Program-made: the position numbers and the translations under genes
Source: Flavimaricola marinus
GTDB lineage: Bacteria; Pseudomonadota; Alphaproteobacteria; Rhodobacterales; Rhodobacteraceae
Assembly (NCBI RefSeq): GCF_900184895.1
Contig: NZ_FXZK01000005.1
Location: 124,001-188,000, forward strand
Direction of reading: 5' to 3'
Length of the DNA stretch: 64,000 nucleotides
The notes under the pieces: model-generated
The model's database searches: none
What the model saw: the letters and a program-made list of their open reading frames with translations, nothing else
Told to the model about the DNA's origin: nothing
Shown here: piece after piece, positions 8,641-17,817 of the stretch
How the letters are laid out: every line of letters begins with the position of its first letter
How positions within the stretch are numbered: position 1 is the first letter of the stretch

Positions 8641-9396
8641 TCACTGATTTAGAAACGCACTGACGGCCGCGATGAACTCCTGCGGTTTTTCAGCGTGTAA
8701 CCAATGGCCTGCGCCAGGGATCTTGGCGAAACGGGCGTGCGGGAACAATGCCTTGATCGTTTCTCTGTGATCGCGGCTGACATAGTCGGACGCCCCGCCC
8801 GACAGGAACAAGGTCGGCCCGTCGAATTGAGTGCTGACGGCCGGAAAGGACAGGATCTTGGCCATGTCCTTTTCCAGCACATCCAGATTGAGCCGCCAGC
8901 GTTTTTCCTTCAGATCGAGGCTTTGCAGCAGGAACGCCTCGACGCCCGGATCGCCAAGCGCCAGTTGCGCAGCGGCCTCGCTTCGGTTTGTGACGGCCTC
9001 CAGATCGACGCCGCGCATGGCGTCGATATTGTGGCTTTGGGTGTGACCATAAGGCACGGGGGCGATGTCGGCGACGATCAGGCGGCCCACCAGATCCGGC
9101 CGGGTCAGCGCCAGCATCATCGACGCCTTGCCGCCCATCGAATGGCCCAGCACATCCGCAGGACCGGTGGTCGCCTCCAGCAGCTCGGCCAGATCGGCGG
9201 CCATGTCCTCATAGCTTTGGCTGTCGTGCCAAGGGCTTGAGCCGTGGTTGCGCATATCGCAGGCGGTGACCTGCCGACCCTCGGCGGCGAGCTTCTTGGC
9301 GATCACGCCCCAGTTGCGGGCCGATCCGAACAGCCCGTGGGCGATGAGCAGCGGTGGGCGATCAGACCCCGCCCCGGTGACAATCGTGTTCAACAT
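8641..9396 (-). CDS. Alpha/beta-fold hydrolase, YbfF-like esterase
   Basis: The 251-residue protein is an alpha/beta hydrolase with the oxyanion-loop motif LIAHGLFGSARNWG near residues 17-30 and the nucleophile elbow LGHSMGG near 93-99. The catalytic histidine is probably in PGAGHWLHAEKP near the C terminus. These features fit the esterase group of E. coli YbfF, which cleaves short-chain acyl esters including acyl-CoA-like substrates. It has the usual length for the group. No operon partner is evident. Confidence 0.82.
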   Translation of the reverse strand: MLNTIVTGAGSDRPPLLIAHGLFGSARNWGVIAKKLAAEGRQVTACDMRNHGSSPWHDSQSYEDMAADLAELLEATTGPADVLGHSMGGKASMMLALTRPDLVGRLIVADIAPVPYGHTQSHNIDAMRGVDLEAVTNRSEAAAQLALGDPGVEAFLLQSLDLKEKRWRLNLDVLEKDMAKILSFPAVSTQFDGPTLFLSGGASDYVSRDHRETIKALFPHARFAKIPGAGHWLHAEKPQEFIAAVSAFLNQ

Positions 9397-9474
9397 GCCG
9401 CAACTCTACGCCTGTTCGGCCCCGCTTCGCCAGACCCATTGAGCCGCGGTTGGCGCCCGGCTAAGGTCCGCGCC

Positions 9475-9846
9475 ATGAACGGGGATGCTGTCACCAGAAA
9501 CGCGGCCGAGATCAGTCGGTTGATGTCCGAGCGCATGCGCATTTCGGGCCGGAGCCTCGAAGCGCAGGTGCGCAAGGCCGGCCGGGCCCTGCCCCGCGCC
9601 CGCGCCCGCGAAGCGCGCTATCTGGTGCAGGCCCAGCAGCTCAGCCAGAATCCCAAGCTCGCCCGCATGATCGACGAACGTCAGGTCACACAGGCCACAG
9701 CCAACCTGACCGCGTTTCTCAGCGGCATCGATCCCAAGGAGCGGCGCAAGGACCGGCTGCTCGGTATTCTGGGCATTTTGGCCGCCAATGTGCTTTTGAT
9801 CGGCGGCGCCGCGATCACCTATCTGTGGTGGCAGGGCCTTGTCTGA
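9475..9846 (+). CDS. Hypothetical protein with C-terminal membrane anchor
   Basis: This 123-residue protein is helical and rich in Arg, Ala and Gln (residues 1-95), followed by one hydrophobic segment LLGILGILAANVLLIGG and a short YLWWQGLV tail. It looks like a soluble coiled or helical domain tethered at the C terminus. Its stop overlaps the TTG start proposed for meaB by 8 bases, implying translational coupling. The ATG at 9475 was preferred over an earlier in-frame start because the earlier residues overlap the divergent esterase gene and look non-coding. No family name is given. Confidence 0.6.
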   Translation: MNGDAVTRNAAEISRLMSERMRISGRSLEAQVRKAGRALPRARAREARYLVQAQQLSQNPKLARMIDERQVTQATANLTAFLSGIDPKERRKDRLLGILGILAANVLLIGGAAITYLWWQGLV

Positions 9847-10891
9847 TCGGCCCCCGACCAGCCCAGGCCCTTCCGATACGCCACAGCCTGCTCCGGGCGG
9901 GATCGACGACGGCATCGCCAGCATGGCCCGATCCGTGGCCGCAGGCGACCGGCGGGCACTGGCCCGCGCGATCACGCTGGTCGAAAGCAGCAAGGCCGAG
10001 CACCGGATCAAGGCTCAGGCGCTTCTGGGGGCACTCGGCAGCGCCAGACAGGCGGTGCGGGTCGGGCTGTCCGGCACGCCGGGGGTCGGGAAATCCACTT
10101 TTATCGAAGCACTTGGGCTGCATCTGACAGGGATGGGGCAAAGGGTCGCCGTGCTGGCGGTCGATCCCTCCTCGGCACGGTCGGGCGGGTCGATCCTGGG
10201 GGACAAAACCCGGATGGAGCGGCTCAGCCGGGATCCGGCGGCCTTCATCCGGCCCTCGCCGGCGCAGAGCCAGCTTGGCGGGGTCGCGCGGCGCACCCGC
10301 GAGGCGGTGGCGCTCTGCGAGGCGGCGGGCTTCGACGTGGTGTTGATCGAAACCGTGGGTGTCGGGCAATCCGAAACGATGGTGGCGGGGATGTCCGACA
10401 TCTTCGTGCTGCTGCTGGCGCCCGCCGGGGGCGACGAACTGCAAGGGGTCAAGCGCGGGATCATGGAGATGGCCGACCTGATTCTGGTGAACAAGGCGGA
10501 CGGGGCGCTCAAGCCGCAGGCGACGCGGACCTGCGCGGACTATGCCGGCGCGCTGCGGCTGCTGCGCAAACGGGCGCAGGACCCGGACGGGTTTCCCAAG
10601 GCGATGACCGTCTCGGCCCATGACGGGACCGGGCTGACCGAGGCGTGGGACACGATCTGCGAACTGGCCGAATGGCGGCAGGACAGCGGCGTCTGGGCAA
10701 AGACCCGGGCCGAACAGGCGCGACATTGGTTCAGCGAAGAGCTTCGGGCCGAGATGATGGGGCTGCTGACGCGGGATCCGGCGCTCAAGGCGCGGCTGTC
10801 CGGGCTCGAGCGCGACGTGGCGGCCGGGCGGATGACGCCGTCGTCGGCGGCGCGGGCCGCACTGGCCCCGCTCTGGAGCGACGATGGCTAG
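9839..10891 (+). CDS. meaB: Methylmalonyl-CoA mutase-associated GTPase MeaB
   Basis: This G3E-family P-loop GTPase has Walker A GTPGVGKST at 79-87, then AVDPSSARSGGSILGDKTRM, IETVGVGQSE (switch and Walker B) and NKAD for guanine recognition. These are diagnostic of MeaB/ArgK. MeaB loads and protects the adenosylcobalamin cofactor of methylmalonyl-CoA mutase. No mutase gene is visible in the window, so it must act on a partner encoded elsewhere. A TTG at 9839 gives 350 residues, and an in-frame ATG about 28 codons later is an alternative. The gene overlaps neighbours on both sides by 8 bases. Confidence 0.9.
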   Translation: MSDRPPTSPGPSDTPQPAPGGIDDGIASMARSVAAGDRRALARAITLVESSKAEHRIKAQALLGALGSARQAVRVGLSGTPGVGKSTFIEALGLHLTGMGQRVAVLAVDPSSARSGGSILGDKTRMERLSRDPAAFIRPSPAQSQLGGVARRTREAVALCEAAGFDVVLIETVGVGQSETMVAGMSDIFVLLLAPAGGDELQGVKRGIMEMADLILVNKADGALKPQATRTCADYAGALRLLRKRAQDPDGFPKAMTVSAHDGTGLTEAWDTICELAEWRQDSGVWAKTRAEQARHWFSEELRAEMMGLLTRDPALKARLSGLERDVAAGRMTPSSAARAALAPLWSDDG

Positions 10892-11699
10892 GACGCGCGT
10901 GTTCGACGGGGCGCATCTGCGGGCGACGCTGATCGATCTGGAAGTGGCACCGGGCAAGCCGTCGGACCGGCTGATGGTGACGCTGGATTTCCGGCGCGTG
11001 GGTAAAAACGATTTCGACCCGCCGCCACGATCGAGCAACTTCGCGCGGAAAGGATTCGCACAACTGTCGATCCAGACGCGGGCGAACGACTGGTTCGTCA
11101 ACGCGGACACCTACGCGCTCGAAGCCGCCCTGCCCGAGATCGTGGCCCGGTTTGGCGAGGTGCGGCTGCTGGGCTATTCGATGGGCGGCTATGGGGCGTT
11201 CCGGTTTGCCGACGCGCTCGGGGCAGCCTCGGTGGTGGCGATCTCGCCGCAGGTGTCGATCGACCCACAGGTCGTGCCCTTCGATCTGCGGTATCGGGAG
11301 GACGCGGCCGGGTTCGACCCGGCGGTCGGGGATCTGGCACAGGCGGCGCGGAGCGATCTGCCCGGACTGATCGTGCTCGACCCCTTCGTGCGGGCGGATC
11401 TGCGACACGCCCGGATGCTGCAAAGGCTGTTTCCCCAGGTCGAACTGGCGCGGCTGAACTTCGGCGGGCACCCGGCGATTCGGCCGCTGCGCGAGGCGGG
11501 GCGGGCGTGGACGATCCACAAGGCGGCCGCCGAGGCAGACAGCGTCGACGGCACGATCCAGGCCGCTCACCGCGGCATCCGCAGGCAGTCCCGGCGCTAT
11601 TGGCAAGGGCTGGCCTCCAAGGCCGAAGCGCGTCGACCGGCACTTGCCGCCACGGCGCGGCGGAATGCTGCAAGATTACAGGCAAAAGGCGGTCAATAG
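10884..11699 (+). CDS. Alpha/beta hydrolase-like protein of unknown function
   Basis: The 271-residue protein has GYSMGGYGA near residues 97-105, a canonical nucleophile elbow G-x-S-x-G flanked by hydrophobic strand residues. The rest does not match a family I can name. The C-terminal 50 residues are rich in Arg and Ala and probably disordered. The start codon ATG overlaps the meaB stop by 8 bases. Similar proteins in this bacterial group sit near polysaccharide or acyl-transfer functions, but nothing here decides the substrate. Confidence 0.6.
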   Translation: MARTRVFDGAHLRATLIDLEVAPGKPSDRLMVTLDFRRVGKNDFDPPPRSSNFARKGFAQLSIQTRANDWFVNADTYALEAALPEIVARFGEVRLLGYSMGGYGAFRFADALGAASVVAISPQVSIDPQVVPFDLRYREDAAGFDPAVGDLAQAARSDLPGLIVLDPFVRADLRHARMLQRLFPQVELARLNFGGHPAIRPLREAGRAWTIHKAAAEADSVDGTIQAAHRGIRRQSRRYWQGLASKAEARRPALAATARRNAARLQAKGGQ

Positions 11700-11703
11700 C
11701 GGG

Positions 11704-11732
11704 TTGACTGCCTTCGTGAATCCCCGTAATCC
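11704..11732 (+). promoter_or_regulatory. Putative rpmB promoter
   Basis: A TTGACT hexamer at 11704-11709 is followed after 17 bases by TAATCC at 11727-11732, and the rpmB start is 95 bases downstream. The -35 element is a 5 of 6 match to consensus. The -10 element is poor, as is common in high-GC alphaproteobacteria. This is a prediction from spacing only. Confidence 0.35.
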
Positions 11733-11826
11733 CCCCCAATCTGTTTCGAGGCCCGGCTTTTGCGGGGTCCACCCCTGTTGGACTTCCGCGCCCGCGCGGA
11801 TCCGAGATCACACGAGGACTACGCCC

Positions 11827-12111
11827 ATGTCGCGCCGCTGCGAATTGACCGGAAAAGGCCCCATGTCTGGCAACAATGTCAGCCATGCGAACAACAAAAC
11901 CCGCCGTCGTTTCTTGCCCAACCTGAACGACGTGACCCTGAAATCCGACACGCTTGGCCGGACCTTCCGGTTCAAGATCTCCGCGTCGGCTCTGCGGACC
12001 GTCGACCACCGCGGTGGTCTGGACTCCTTCCTTGCGAAAGCCAAGGACACGGAGCTGTCCGATGCCGCTCTGAAAGTGAAGAAAGAGATCGCCAAGGCCG
12101 CAACGGCCTGA
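11827..12111 (+). CDS. rpmB: 50S ribosomal protein L28
   Basis: The 94-residue product begins [16 protein letters not shown], the highly conserved L28 start. It continues with [13 protein letters not shown] and ends in a lysine-rich helix. L28 is a late-assembling protein of the large ribosomal subunit near the exit tunnel. The zinc-type cysteine set of some L28 paralogues is not present; only one N-terminal Cys is seen. The gene stands alone with its own promoter-like sequence upstream and a terminator just downstream. Confidence 0.97.
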   Translation: MSRRCELTGKGPMSGNNVSHANNKTRRRFLPNLNDVTLKSDTLGRTFRFKISASALRTVDHRGGLDSFLAKAKDTELSDAALKVKKEIAKAATA

Positions 12112-12134
12112 TCCTTTTCGCTTGCGAGGTTGAA

Positions 12135-12160
12135 TGGCCCGGTTTTGCCGGGCCTTTTGC
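12135..12160 (+). terminator. Intrinsic terminator of rpmB
   Basis: An inverted repeat GGCCCGG / CCGGGCC with a TTTTG loop lies 24 bases past the rpmB stop and is followed by TTTTGCCGTTT. The stem and partial T tract fit a rho-independent terminator. Confidence 0.7.
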
Positions 12161-12212
12161 CGTTTCCGGGTGCCTTTGCCGGACGGGCCGCCCGATGGTG
12201 GCGGAGTGCCGT

Positions 12213-12234
12213 GGATATTTTTGACCCAAAGAAG
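12213..12234 (+). repeat. Intergenic motif, copy identical to the one at 60099-60120
   Basis: The 22-base sequence beginning GGATATTTTTGACCC and ending AAAGAAG occurs here and, identically, at 60099-60120. Related forms on either strand lie at 3262-3284, 39163-39187 and 40341-40362. All copies are intergenic. The role is unknown; the position after gene ends suggests a transcript-end or nucleoid-associated element. Confidence 0.55.
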
Positions 12235-12282
12235 CCAGGGACCGCGCCTTTACCCCGGCCTCGTGCCAGCGGATAAGGGCCT

Positions 12283-14703
12283 ATGGCGCAACCGCTCCCC
12301 ATAGATGCTGTCCTGCCAAAGCTGTGCGCGGTCATCGCCGCGCAGGGTCAGGCCGTGCTGCAGGCTCCGCCCGGGGCGGGCAAGACGACCCGCGTGCCGT
12401 TGGCCCTGCTGGAGCAGGTGGCGGGTCGCATCCTGATGCTGGAGCCCCGCCGCCTCGCCGCGCGCGCCGCCGCCGAGCGCATGGCCGAGACCCTGGGCGA
12501 ACCTGTCGGCGCGACCGTGGGCTATCGCATCAGGGGCGAGGCCAAGGTCGGCGCCGAGACCCGGATCGAGGTGGTCACCGAGGGCATTCTGACCCGTATG
12601 ATCCAGTCCGACCCCGACTTGCCCGGCGTCGGGGCGATTCTGTTCGACGAATTCCACGAACGCTCGCTCAATGCTGATCTGGGCCTTGCCCTGGCGCTGG
12701 AAATCCGGTCGGCGCTCCGCCCGGACCTGATCCTGTTGCCGATGTCGGCCACTCTGGACGCGGCCCCCGTCGCCGCCCTCATGGGCGGGGCGCCGGTGAT
12801 CACCGCCGAGGGGCGCAGCTTTCCCGTCGAGGTGAAATGGCGCGAGCGGCCCTTGCCCAAGGGTCAGCGCCTTGCCGCCGCGGTCGCCGATCTGGTGGCC
12901 GAGGCCGTGGCCGAGACCGAAGGCGGCGTGCTGGTGTTTCTGCCCGGTGAGGGCGAGATCCGGGCGGTGCAGGGGATGCTGACGGGCCGGTTTCCGGAAA
13001 CCTGCGAGATCCGGCCGCTCTTTGGGGCGATGCCCTTTGCCGCCCAGCGTGCCGCCATCGCCGCCCTGCCCGATCCGCGCCGTCGCAAGATCGTGCTCTC
13101 GACCTCGATTGCCGAAACCTCGCTGACCATCGAGGATATCCGTGTGGTCGTCGACGCCGGCCAATCGCGCCGCGCCCGGTTCGATCCCGGCTCGGGCATG
13201 TCGCGGCTGGTCACCGAAAAGGTCAGCCGCGCCGAGGCGACCCAGCGATCCGGCCGGGCGGGCCGGGTGGCGCCGGGCGTGTCCTACCGGCTGTGGACCA
13301 AGGGCGAGGACGGGGCGCTGGCGGGCTTTGCCCCGGCCGAGATCGAGGCCGCCGACCTGGCCGGTCTGGCGCTGGAGCTGGCCCAATGGGGCAGCGCCGA
13401 TCTGGCGTTTCTGACACCGCCGCCCGAGGCCGCCATGGCCGAGGCGCGGGCCCTGCTGCGCGCTCTGTGGGCGCTGACCGCGGAGGACAGGATCACCGAT
13501 CATGGTCGGGCGCTGGCCGCTCTGCCGCTGCACCCGCGGCTGGCGCATATGCTGATGACCGCCGGACCGCAGGCCGCACCCCTTGCGGCCCTCCTGGGCG
13601 AGCGCGATCCGCTGCCGGGGGCCGGGGCGGATCTCGGGCTGCGCCTCGGCGCCCTCTCCGAGCAGCGCCCTGCCCCAGACGCCAGCCGCGCGGCGCTGGC
13701 CCGGATCAGGACGGAGGCGAAACGGCTCGCCCGTGGCTTGCCGCAGCGGCCCGCCATGTCACCGGCGGAAATGGCCGCCCTCGCCTATCCCGATCGGATC
13801 GGGCAGCGGCGACCCGGCGACGAGCCGCGCTATCTGCTGTCGGGCGGACGCGGCGCGGTGATCCGGTCTGACGACGCGCTGGCTCAGGCCCGGTTCATCG
13901 TGGCCACCGATCTGGACGGCGGCGGGCGCGAGGCCAAGGTGCGGCAGGCGCTCAGGATCGAGGAGTCCGAAATCCGGGCGCTGATGGGCGACCAGATCGG
14001 CTGGGAGACCATCTGCGCATGGTCGCGGCGGGACGGGCGGGTGGTGACACGCAAACACGAAAAGCTCGGCGCACTCGTGCTTGCCGATCAGCCCTGGCCG
14101 GATGCGCCGCCCGAAGCGATGGCGCAGGCGATGTGCGACGGGGTCCGGCAGCTCGGGCTGCGGCTGAGCGGGGCCGCGGCGCGGTTTCGGGCGCGGGTCG
14201 AGCTGGTCCGGGCGGGCGATGCCGACCTGCCCGACATGCGCGACGCGGCACTGCTCGACGGGCTCGAGGACTGGCTCGCGCCGCACCTGAGCGGAGTGCG
14301 CAGCGCCGAGGACTGGAAAGGGTTCAACCCGCTTCCGGCGCTGCAGGCGATGCTCGACTGGGGGCAGACCCAGCGGCTGAACGAGGCCGCCCCCGCCGCC
14401 TTTACCACGCCGCTGGACCGCAAGATCCCCATCGACTACGACGGCGAGACGCCGTCAATCTCGCTTCGGCTGCAAGAGATGTTCGGCGTGACACAGCATC
14501 CGATGATCGGAAACACGCCGTTGCGGGTGACGCTGCTGTCGCCGGGGCACAAGCCGGTGCAGGTCACGACCGACATTCCGGGCTTCTGGGTATCGAGCTA
14601 CGCCGACGTGCGCAAGGACATGCGCGGACGCTACCCCAAGCACAATTGGCCCGAGGATCCGACCGTCGCAGAACCGACCCTGCGGGCCCGGCGTAAACCC
14701 TGA
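12283..14703 (+). CDS. hrpB: ATP-dependent RNA helicase HrpB
   Basis: This DEAH-box helicase of 806 residues shows motif I PPGAGKTT at 29-36, motif II DEFH at 123-126 (the HrpB-type variant), motif III SAT, and motif VI QRSGRAGR around residue 320. The C-terminal half carries the helicase-associated domain and the HrpB-specific C-terminal region ending near FWVSSYADVRKDMRGRYPK. That ending and the length identify HrpB rather than HrpA, which is about 1,300 residues. The cellular RNA target is not established in this group. AAGGG just upstream of the ATG serves as ribosome-binding site. Confidence 0.92.
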   Translation: MAQPLPIDAVLPKLCAVIAAQGQAVLQAPPGAGKTTRVPLALLEQVAGRILMLEPRRLAARAAAERMAETLGEPVGATVGYRIRGEAKVGAETRIEVVTEGILTRMIQSDPDLPGVGAILFDEFHERSLNADLGLALALEIRSALRPDLILLPMSATLDAAPVAALMGGAPVITAEGRSFPVEVKWRERPLPKGQRLAAAVADLVAEAVAETEGGVLVFLPGEGEIRAVQGMLTGRFPETCEIRPLFGAMPFAAQRAAIAALPDPRRRKIVLSTSIAETSLTIEDIRVVVDAGQSRRARFDPGSGMSRLVTEKVSRAEATQRSGRAGRVAPGVSYRLWTKGEDGALAGFAPAEIEAADLAGLALELAQWGSADLAFLTPPPEAAMAEARALLRALWALTAEDRITDHGRALAALPLHPRLAHMLMTAGPQAAPLAALLGERDPLPGAGADLGLRLGALSEQRPAPDASRAALARIRTEAKRLARGLPQRPAMSPAEMAALAYPDRIGQRRPGDEPRYLLSGGRGAVIRSDDALAQARFIVATDLDGGGREAKVRQALRIEESEIRALMGDQIGWETICAWSRRDGRVVTRKHEKLGALVLADQPWPDAPPEAMAQAMCDGVRQLGLRLSGAAARFRARVELVRAGDADLPDMRDAALLDGLEDWLAPHLSGVRSAEDWKGFNPLPALQAMLDWGQTQRLNEAAPAAFTTPLDRKIPIDYDGETPSISLRLQEMFGVTQHPMIGNTPLRVTLLSPGHKPVQVTTDIPGFWVSSYADVRKDMRGRYPKHNWPEDPTVAEPTLRARRKP

Positions 14704-14800
14704 CCGAGCATCGGATTTGTAAGACGCGGTTAAGGGTGCTATATTACCAGCAATTAGAGCGGTTTGCACCAAAGCAGCCCTGTCATAGTCAGGCAAACAC

Positions 14801-15253
14801 ATGTCGCCAATGCCACGCGTCGCCCCCTCGGGGGGCCGGAAATCCTTTGTCATGCCAGTGCACACGCAGCTGGCGGCCCTTTGTCACCGCAAAGGCAAGA
14901 AAGGGCGTGAGGTGTTGCTGGTGACCTCCTCCAACGGACGCTGGATCCTGCCCAAGGGCTGGCCGATCGACGGGCTGAACTCCTGCGATGCGGCGATGGT
15001 CGAGGCGTGGGAAGAAGCCGGGGTCAAGAAGGGCAAGGTCTCGCGCAAGGCTCTGGGCAGCTTTCTGAGCACCAAGCTCTCGTCCGAAGGCGACGAAGAG
15101 CCCTGCCTGACGAAAGTCTATGCGATCAAGGTGCAAAAGACCCTTGAGGACTATCCAGAAAGCGACCGGCGCGACCGGATCTGGGTCAGCCCGACAAAGG
15201 CGGCCAAGATGGTCACCGAAGACGGGCTGCGAGCGCTTCTGCTCGATCTTTAA
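14801..15253 (+). CDS. Nudix hydrolase, DIPP-like, with altered Nudix box
   Basis: The 150-residue protein has a recognisable Nudix box spanning residues 53-75, preceded by RWILPKGWP. The metal-binding core EAWEEAGV is intact, but the first Glu of the consensus is Leu59 and the Arg before REUXEE is Val67. The WILPKGWP lead-in is typical of the bacterial group related to diphosphoinositol-polyphosphate hydrolases and ADP-ribose or Ap4A hydrolases. The substrate is unknown. An internal start at Met18 is possible. It is convergent with argF. Confidence 0.75.
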   Translation: MSPMPRVAPSGGRKSFVMPVHTQLAALCHRKGKKGREVLLVTSSNGRWILPKGWPIDGLNSCDAAMVEAWEEAGVKKGKVSRKALGSFLSTKLSSEGDEEPCLTKVYAIKVQKTLEDYPESDRRDRIWVSPTKAAKMVTEDGLRALLLDL

Positions 15254-15328
15254 GGTCAGACCGCTGAGCCGGCAGACCTGTCGGCACGCGGCTGGACGTA
15301 TGGCCAAACCGCTGCCGATGGCGCGGTC

Positions 15329-16255
15329 TCAGACGCCCAGACACCAGCGCATGATCGCCTTCTGGGCGTGCAGTCGGTTCTCGGCCTCGTCAAAGATCAC
15401 CGAATGCGGCCCGTCCATGATCTCGCTCGTCGCCTCGTCGTCGCGGTGGGCGGGCAGGCAATGCATGAACAGGGCGTCGGGCTTGGCCTTGGCCATCAGC
15501 TCGGCATTCACCTGATAGCCGCGCAGCTGGTTATGGCGGCGCTCTCTGGCAGAGACCGGATCGTGCATGCTGACCCATGTGTCGGTGACCACCAGATCGG
15601 CACCTTTAACCGCCTTGTGCGGATCGCGGACGATCTCGACATTGGCGCCCTTCGCACGGGCCTCGTCTAGGAAACCGGGCTCGGGATCCAGCGGCTGCGG
15701 GCCGGTGAACGTCAGATCAAAGCCGAATTGGCCAGCGGCATGTGCAAAGCTGGCAAAGACGTTGTTGCCGTCGCCGGACCAGACCACCTTCTTGCCCGCG
15801 ATCGGGCCGCGATGCTCCTCAAAGGTCATGATGTCGGCCATGATCTGGCACGGGTGGGTGCGGTTGGTCAGACCGTTGATCACCGGCACGCTGGCATGTT
15901 CGGCCATCTCGAGCAGGGTCTGCTCCTCGAATGTGCGGATCATGATCATATCGACATAGCGGCTGAGAACGCGGGCGGTGTCGGCGATGGTCTCGCCGTG
16001 GCCAAGCTGCATGTCGGCTCCCGACAGCACCATGGTCTGGCCGCCCATCTGGCGCACGCCCACGTCAAACGACACGCGGGTGCGGGTCGACGGCTTCTCA
16101 AAGATCAACGCCACCATCTGGCCGGCCAGCGGCTGTTCGTCGTCGGGCTGGCCCTTCGGGCGGTCGGCACGGGCGTTTTTCATGGAAATGGCGTGGTCGA
16201 TCATATGCCGCAGGGCGGGCGCGTCGGTCTTATTGATGTCGAGAAAATGGGTCAT
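15329..16255 (-). CDS. argF: Ornithine carbamoyltransferase
   Basis: This 308-residue enzyme transfers the carbamoyl group of carbamoyl phosphate to ornithine to give citrulline in arginine synthesis. The carbamoyl-phosphate loop STRTR at 56-60, HPCQ near 133-136, and the ornithine-loop motif HCLPAHR near 268-274 are all present and complete. Length is normal. It follows argD on the same strand after 74 bases, so argD-argF is probably an operon. Confidence 0.95.
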   Translation of the reverse strand: MTHFLDINKTDAPALRHMIDHAISMKNARADRPKGQPDDEQPLAGQMVALIFEKPSTRTRVSFDVGVRQMGGQTMVLSGADMQLGHGETIADTARVLSRYVDMIMIRTFEEQTLLEMAEHASVPVINGLTNRTHPCQIMADIMTFEEHRGPIAGKKVVWSGDGNNVFASFAHAAGQFGFDLTFTGPQPLDPEPGFLDEARAKGANVEIVRDPHKAVKGADLVVTDTWVSMHDPVSARERRHNQLRGYQVNAELMAKAKPDALFMHCLPAHRDDEATSEIMDGPHSVIFDEAENRLHAQKAIMRWCLGV

Positions 16256-16329
16256 GGGTCAACTCTGTGTCTGCGGCGGCTCGGCAAGGTAGGGCCGAAA
16301 CCGCCGTGGGATCGTCTGGCAAGATGGGA

Positions 16330-17514
16330 TCAGGCCGATGCGGAGGACAAGGCGGTGGCGGCCTTGTCGAGCAGGTCCAGCGCGGTTCGGATATCCTCGT
16401 CGGGGATGTTGAGCGATGGCAGCAGGCGAATGACGTTGTCGGCCGCGCCCACCGTCAGCACACCGGCGGCATATCCGGCGGAAACCACCTCGGTATTGGG
16501 AACAACGCATTGCAGGCCCAGCATGAGACCGGCCCCGCGAACACCGGCGAACACGGTCGGATGCGACGCAACCAAGCCCTCGAGGCCCTGACGAAGCAAT
16601 GCCGCCTTGCGGTTCACCTCGGCCAGAAACGCAGGTTCGGCGACGATCTCCATCACCTTGGTGCCCACGGCACAGGCCAGAGGGTTGCCGCCGTAGGTAG
16701 AGCCGTGCGTGCCGGCCCCCATGCCCGAGGCCGCGGCCTCGGTGGCGAGCAATGCACCCAAGGGGAAACCGCCGCCGATGCCCTTGGCGACCATCATGAT
16801 ATCCGGGGTCACTCCGGCCCATTCATGGGCAAACAGGCGGCCGGTGCGGCCCATGCCGCATTGCACCTCGTCCAGCATCATCAAGGCGCCGGTCTGGTCG
16901 CACAGATCGCGCAGGCCCTTGAGGCAGGCGTCAGGAAGCGGACGAATGCCGCCCTCGCCCTGCACCGGCTCGACCAGAACACCGGCGATATCCGGGGCCT
17001 TCATCGCCTCGGCCAGCGCCTCGTGATCGCCAAATGGCAGCGATGTGAAACCGGGGAGCAATGGTGCAAACCCCTTGGTCATTTTCTCGGAGCCGGCAGC
17101 CGCGATGCCCGCAGAGGAGCGGCCGTGGAACGACCCGGCAAAGGTCAGAATGCGGGTGCGCTCGGGCTGGCCCTTCTCATACCAGTATTTGCGGGCCATC
17201 TTGATCGCCAGTTCACAGGCCTCGGTGCCGGAATTGGTGAAAAAGCAGGTATCGGCAAAGGTCGCCTCGACCAAGGCATCGGCCAACGCCTTCTGCGCGG
17301 GGATCTGATACAGGTTCGACACATGCCACAGGTCCTGGGCCTGCTTGGTCAGCACCTCGACAAGCTCGGGGGCGGCATGACCAAGGGCATTCACCGCGAT
17401 ACCGGCACCCAAATCCAGAAAACGTCGGCCATCGGCCTCGATCAACCAGGAACCTTCACCTTTGACAAAGGTCAAAGGGGCACGGGAATAAGTAGGCAGG
17501 ATCGACGGGATCAT
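16330..17514 (-). CDS. argD: Acetylornithine aminotransferase (class III)
   Basis: This 394-residue PLP enzyme has the class III features: TNSGTEACE for phosphate binding, FHGRS, the LDEVQCGMGRTG strand with the pyridine-binding Asp, and KGIGGGFPLGA with the Schiff-base lysine. It converts N-acetylglutamate semialdehyde to N-acetylornithine, and members often also act in lysine or succinylornithine metabolism. Pairing with argF supports the arginine role. AAGGA lies 8 bases before the ATG. A perfect TTGAC-N4-GTCAA palindrome lies inside the coding region at 17462-17475 and is probably fortuitous. Confidence 0.93.
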   Translation of the reverse strand: MIPSILPTYSRAPLTFVKGEGSWLIEADGRRFLDLGAGIAVNALGHAAPELVEVLTKQAQDLWHVSNLYQIPAQKALADALVEATFADTCFFTNSGTEACELAIKMARKYWYEKGQPERTRILTFAGSFHGRSSAGIAAAGSEKMTKGFAPLLPGFTSLPFGDHEALAEAMKAPDIAGVLVEPVQGEGGIRPLPDACLKGLRDLCDQTGALMMLDEVQCGMGRTGRLFAHEWAGVTPDIMMVAKGIGGGFPLGALLATEAAASGMGAGTHGSTYGGNPLACAVGTKVMEIVAEPAFLAEVNRKAALLRQGLEGLVASHPTVFAGVRGAGLMLGLQCVVPNTEVVSAGYAAGVLTVGAADNVIRLLPSLNIPDEDIRTALDLLDKAATALSSASA

Positions 17515-17817
17515 AGAGAATGTCCTTGAAACAAGAAGCCCAAGTGGTGCCGGAGCATCGCGGGGCTGTCAACGATTTTGGGATGGCATGACAAGACAGG
17601 GCCCGAATGGGGCCCAAAGATCAGCGTCGGCGTCGAAAGGCGAGAGGCAGGATCTGTGTCATGCACAGGCTCATAGCGGCAAGCGGCGCGGTTGAAAAGA
17701 GAACAATCGTCAGCACCCCACGCGGCACGGCAGAACCGGGCGGCACCTGAGAGAGCGGCCGCAGGACGCGATCGAAGACAAGGCGTCACGCCGCAGGCGT
17801 GGCAATGTGACAAGAGA
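17515..17817. other. 303-base intergenic region with a possible short frame
   Basis: This stretch separates argD from the stress-protein gene. On the minus strand a GTG at 17746 opens a 41-codon frame ending at 17621. It encodes one hydrophobic segment (VLTIVLFSTAPLAAMSLCM) followed by FRRRR, a membrane-peptide profile. No good ribosome-binding site precedes it, so I do not call it a gene. The remaining sequence shows no clear promoter or terminator. Confidence 0.3.

Noticed and set aside
12250-13548. Minus-strand frame of 432 codons opposite hrpB
   Set aside because: No protein family pattern is visible, and hrpB on the plus strand accounts for the coding signal.
17462-17475. Perfect TTGAC-AAAG-GTCAA palindrome inside argD
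   Set aside because: It has the layout of an FNR-type box but lies about 40 bases inside the argD coding sequence and encodes conserved-type residues, so chance is the simpler reading.
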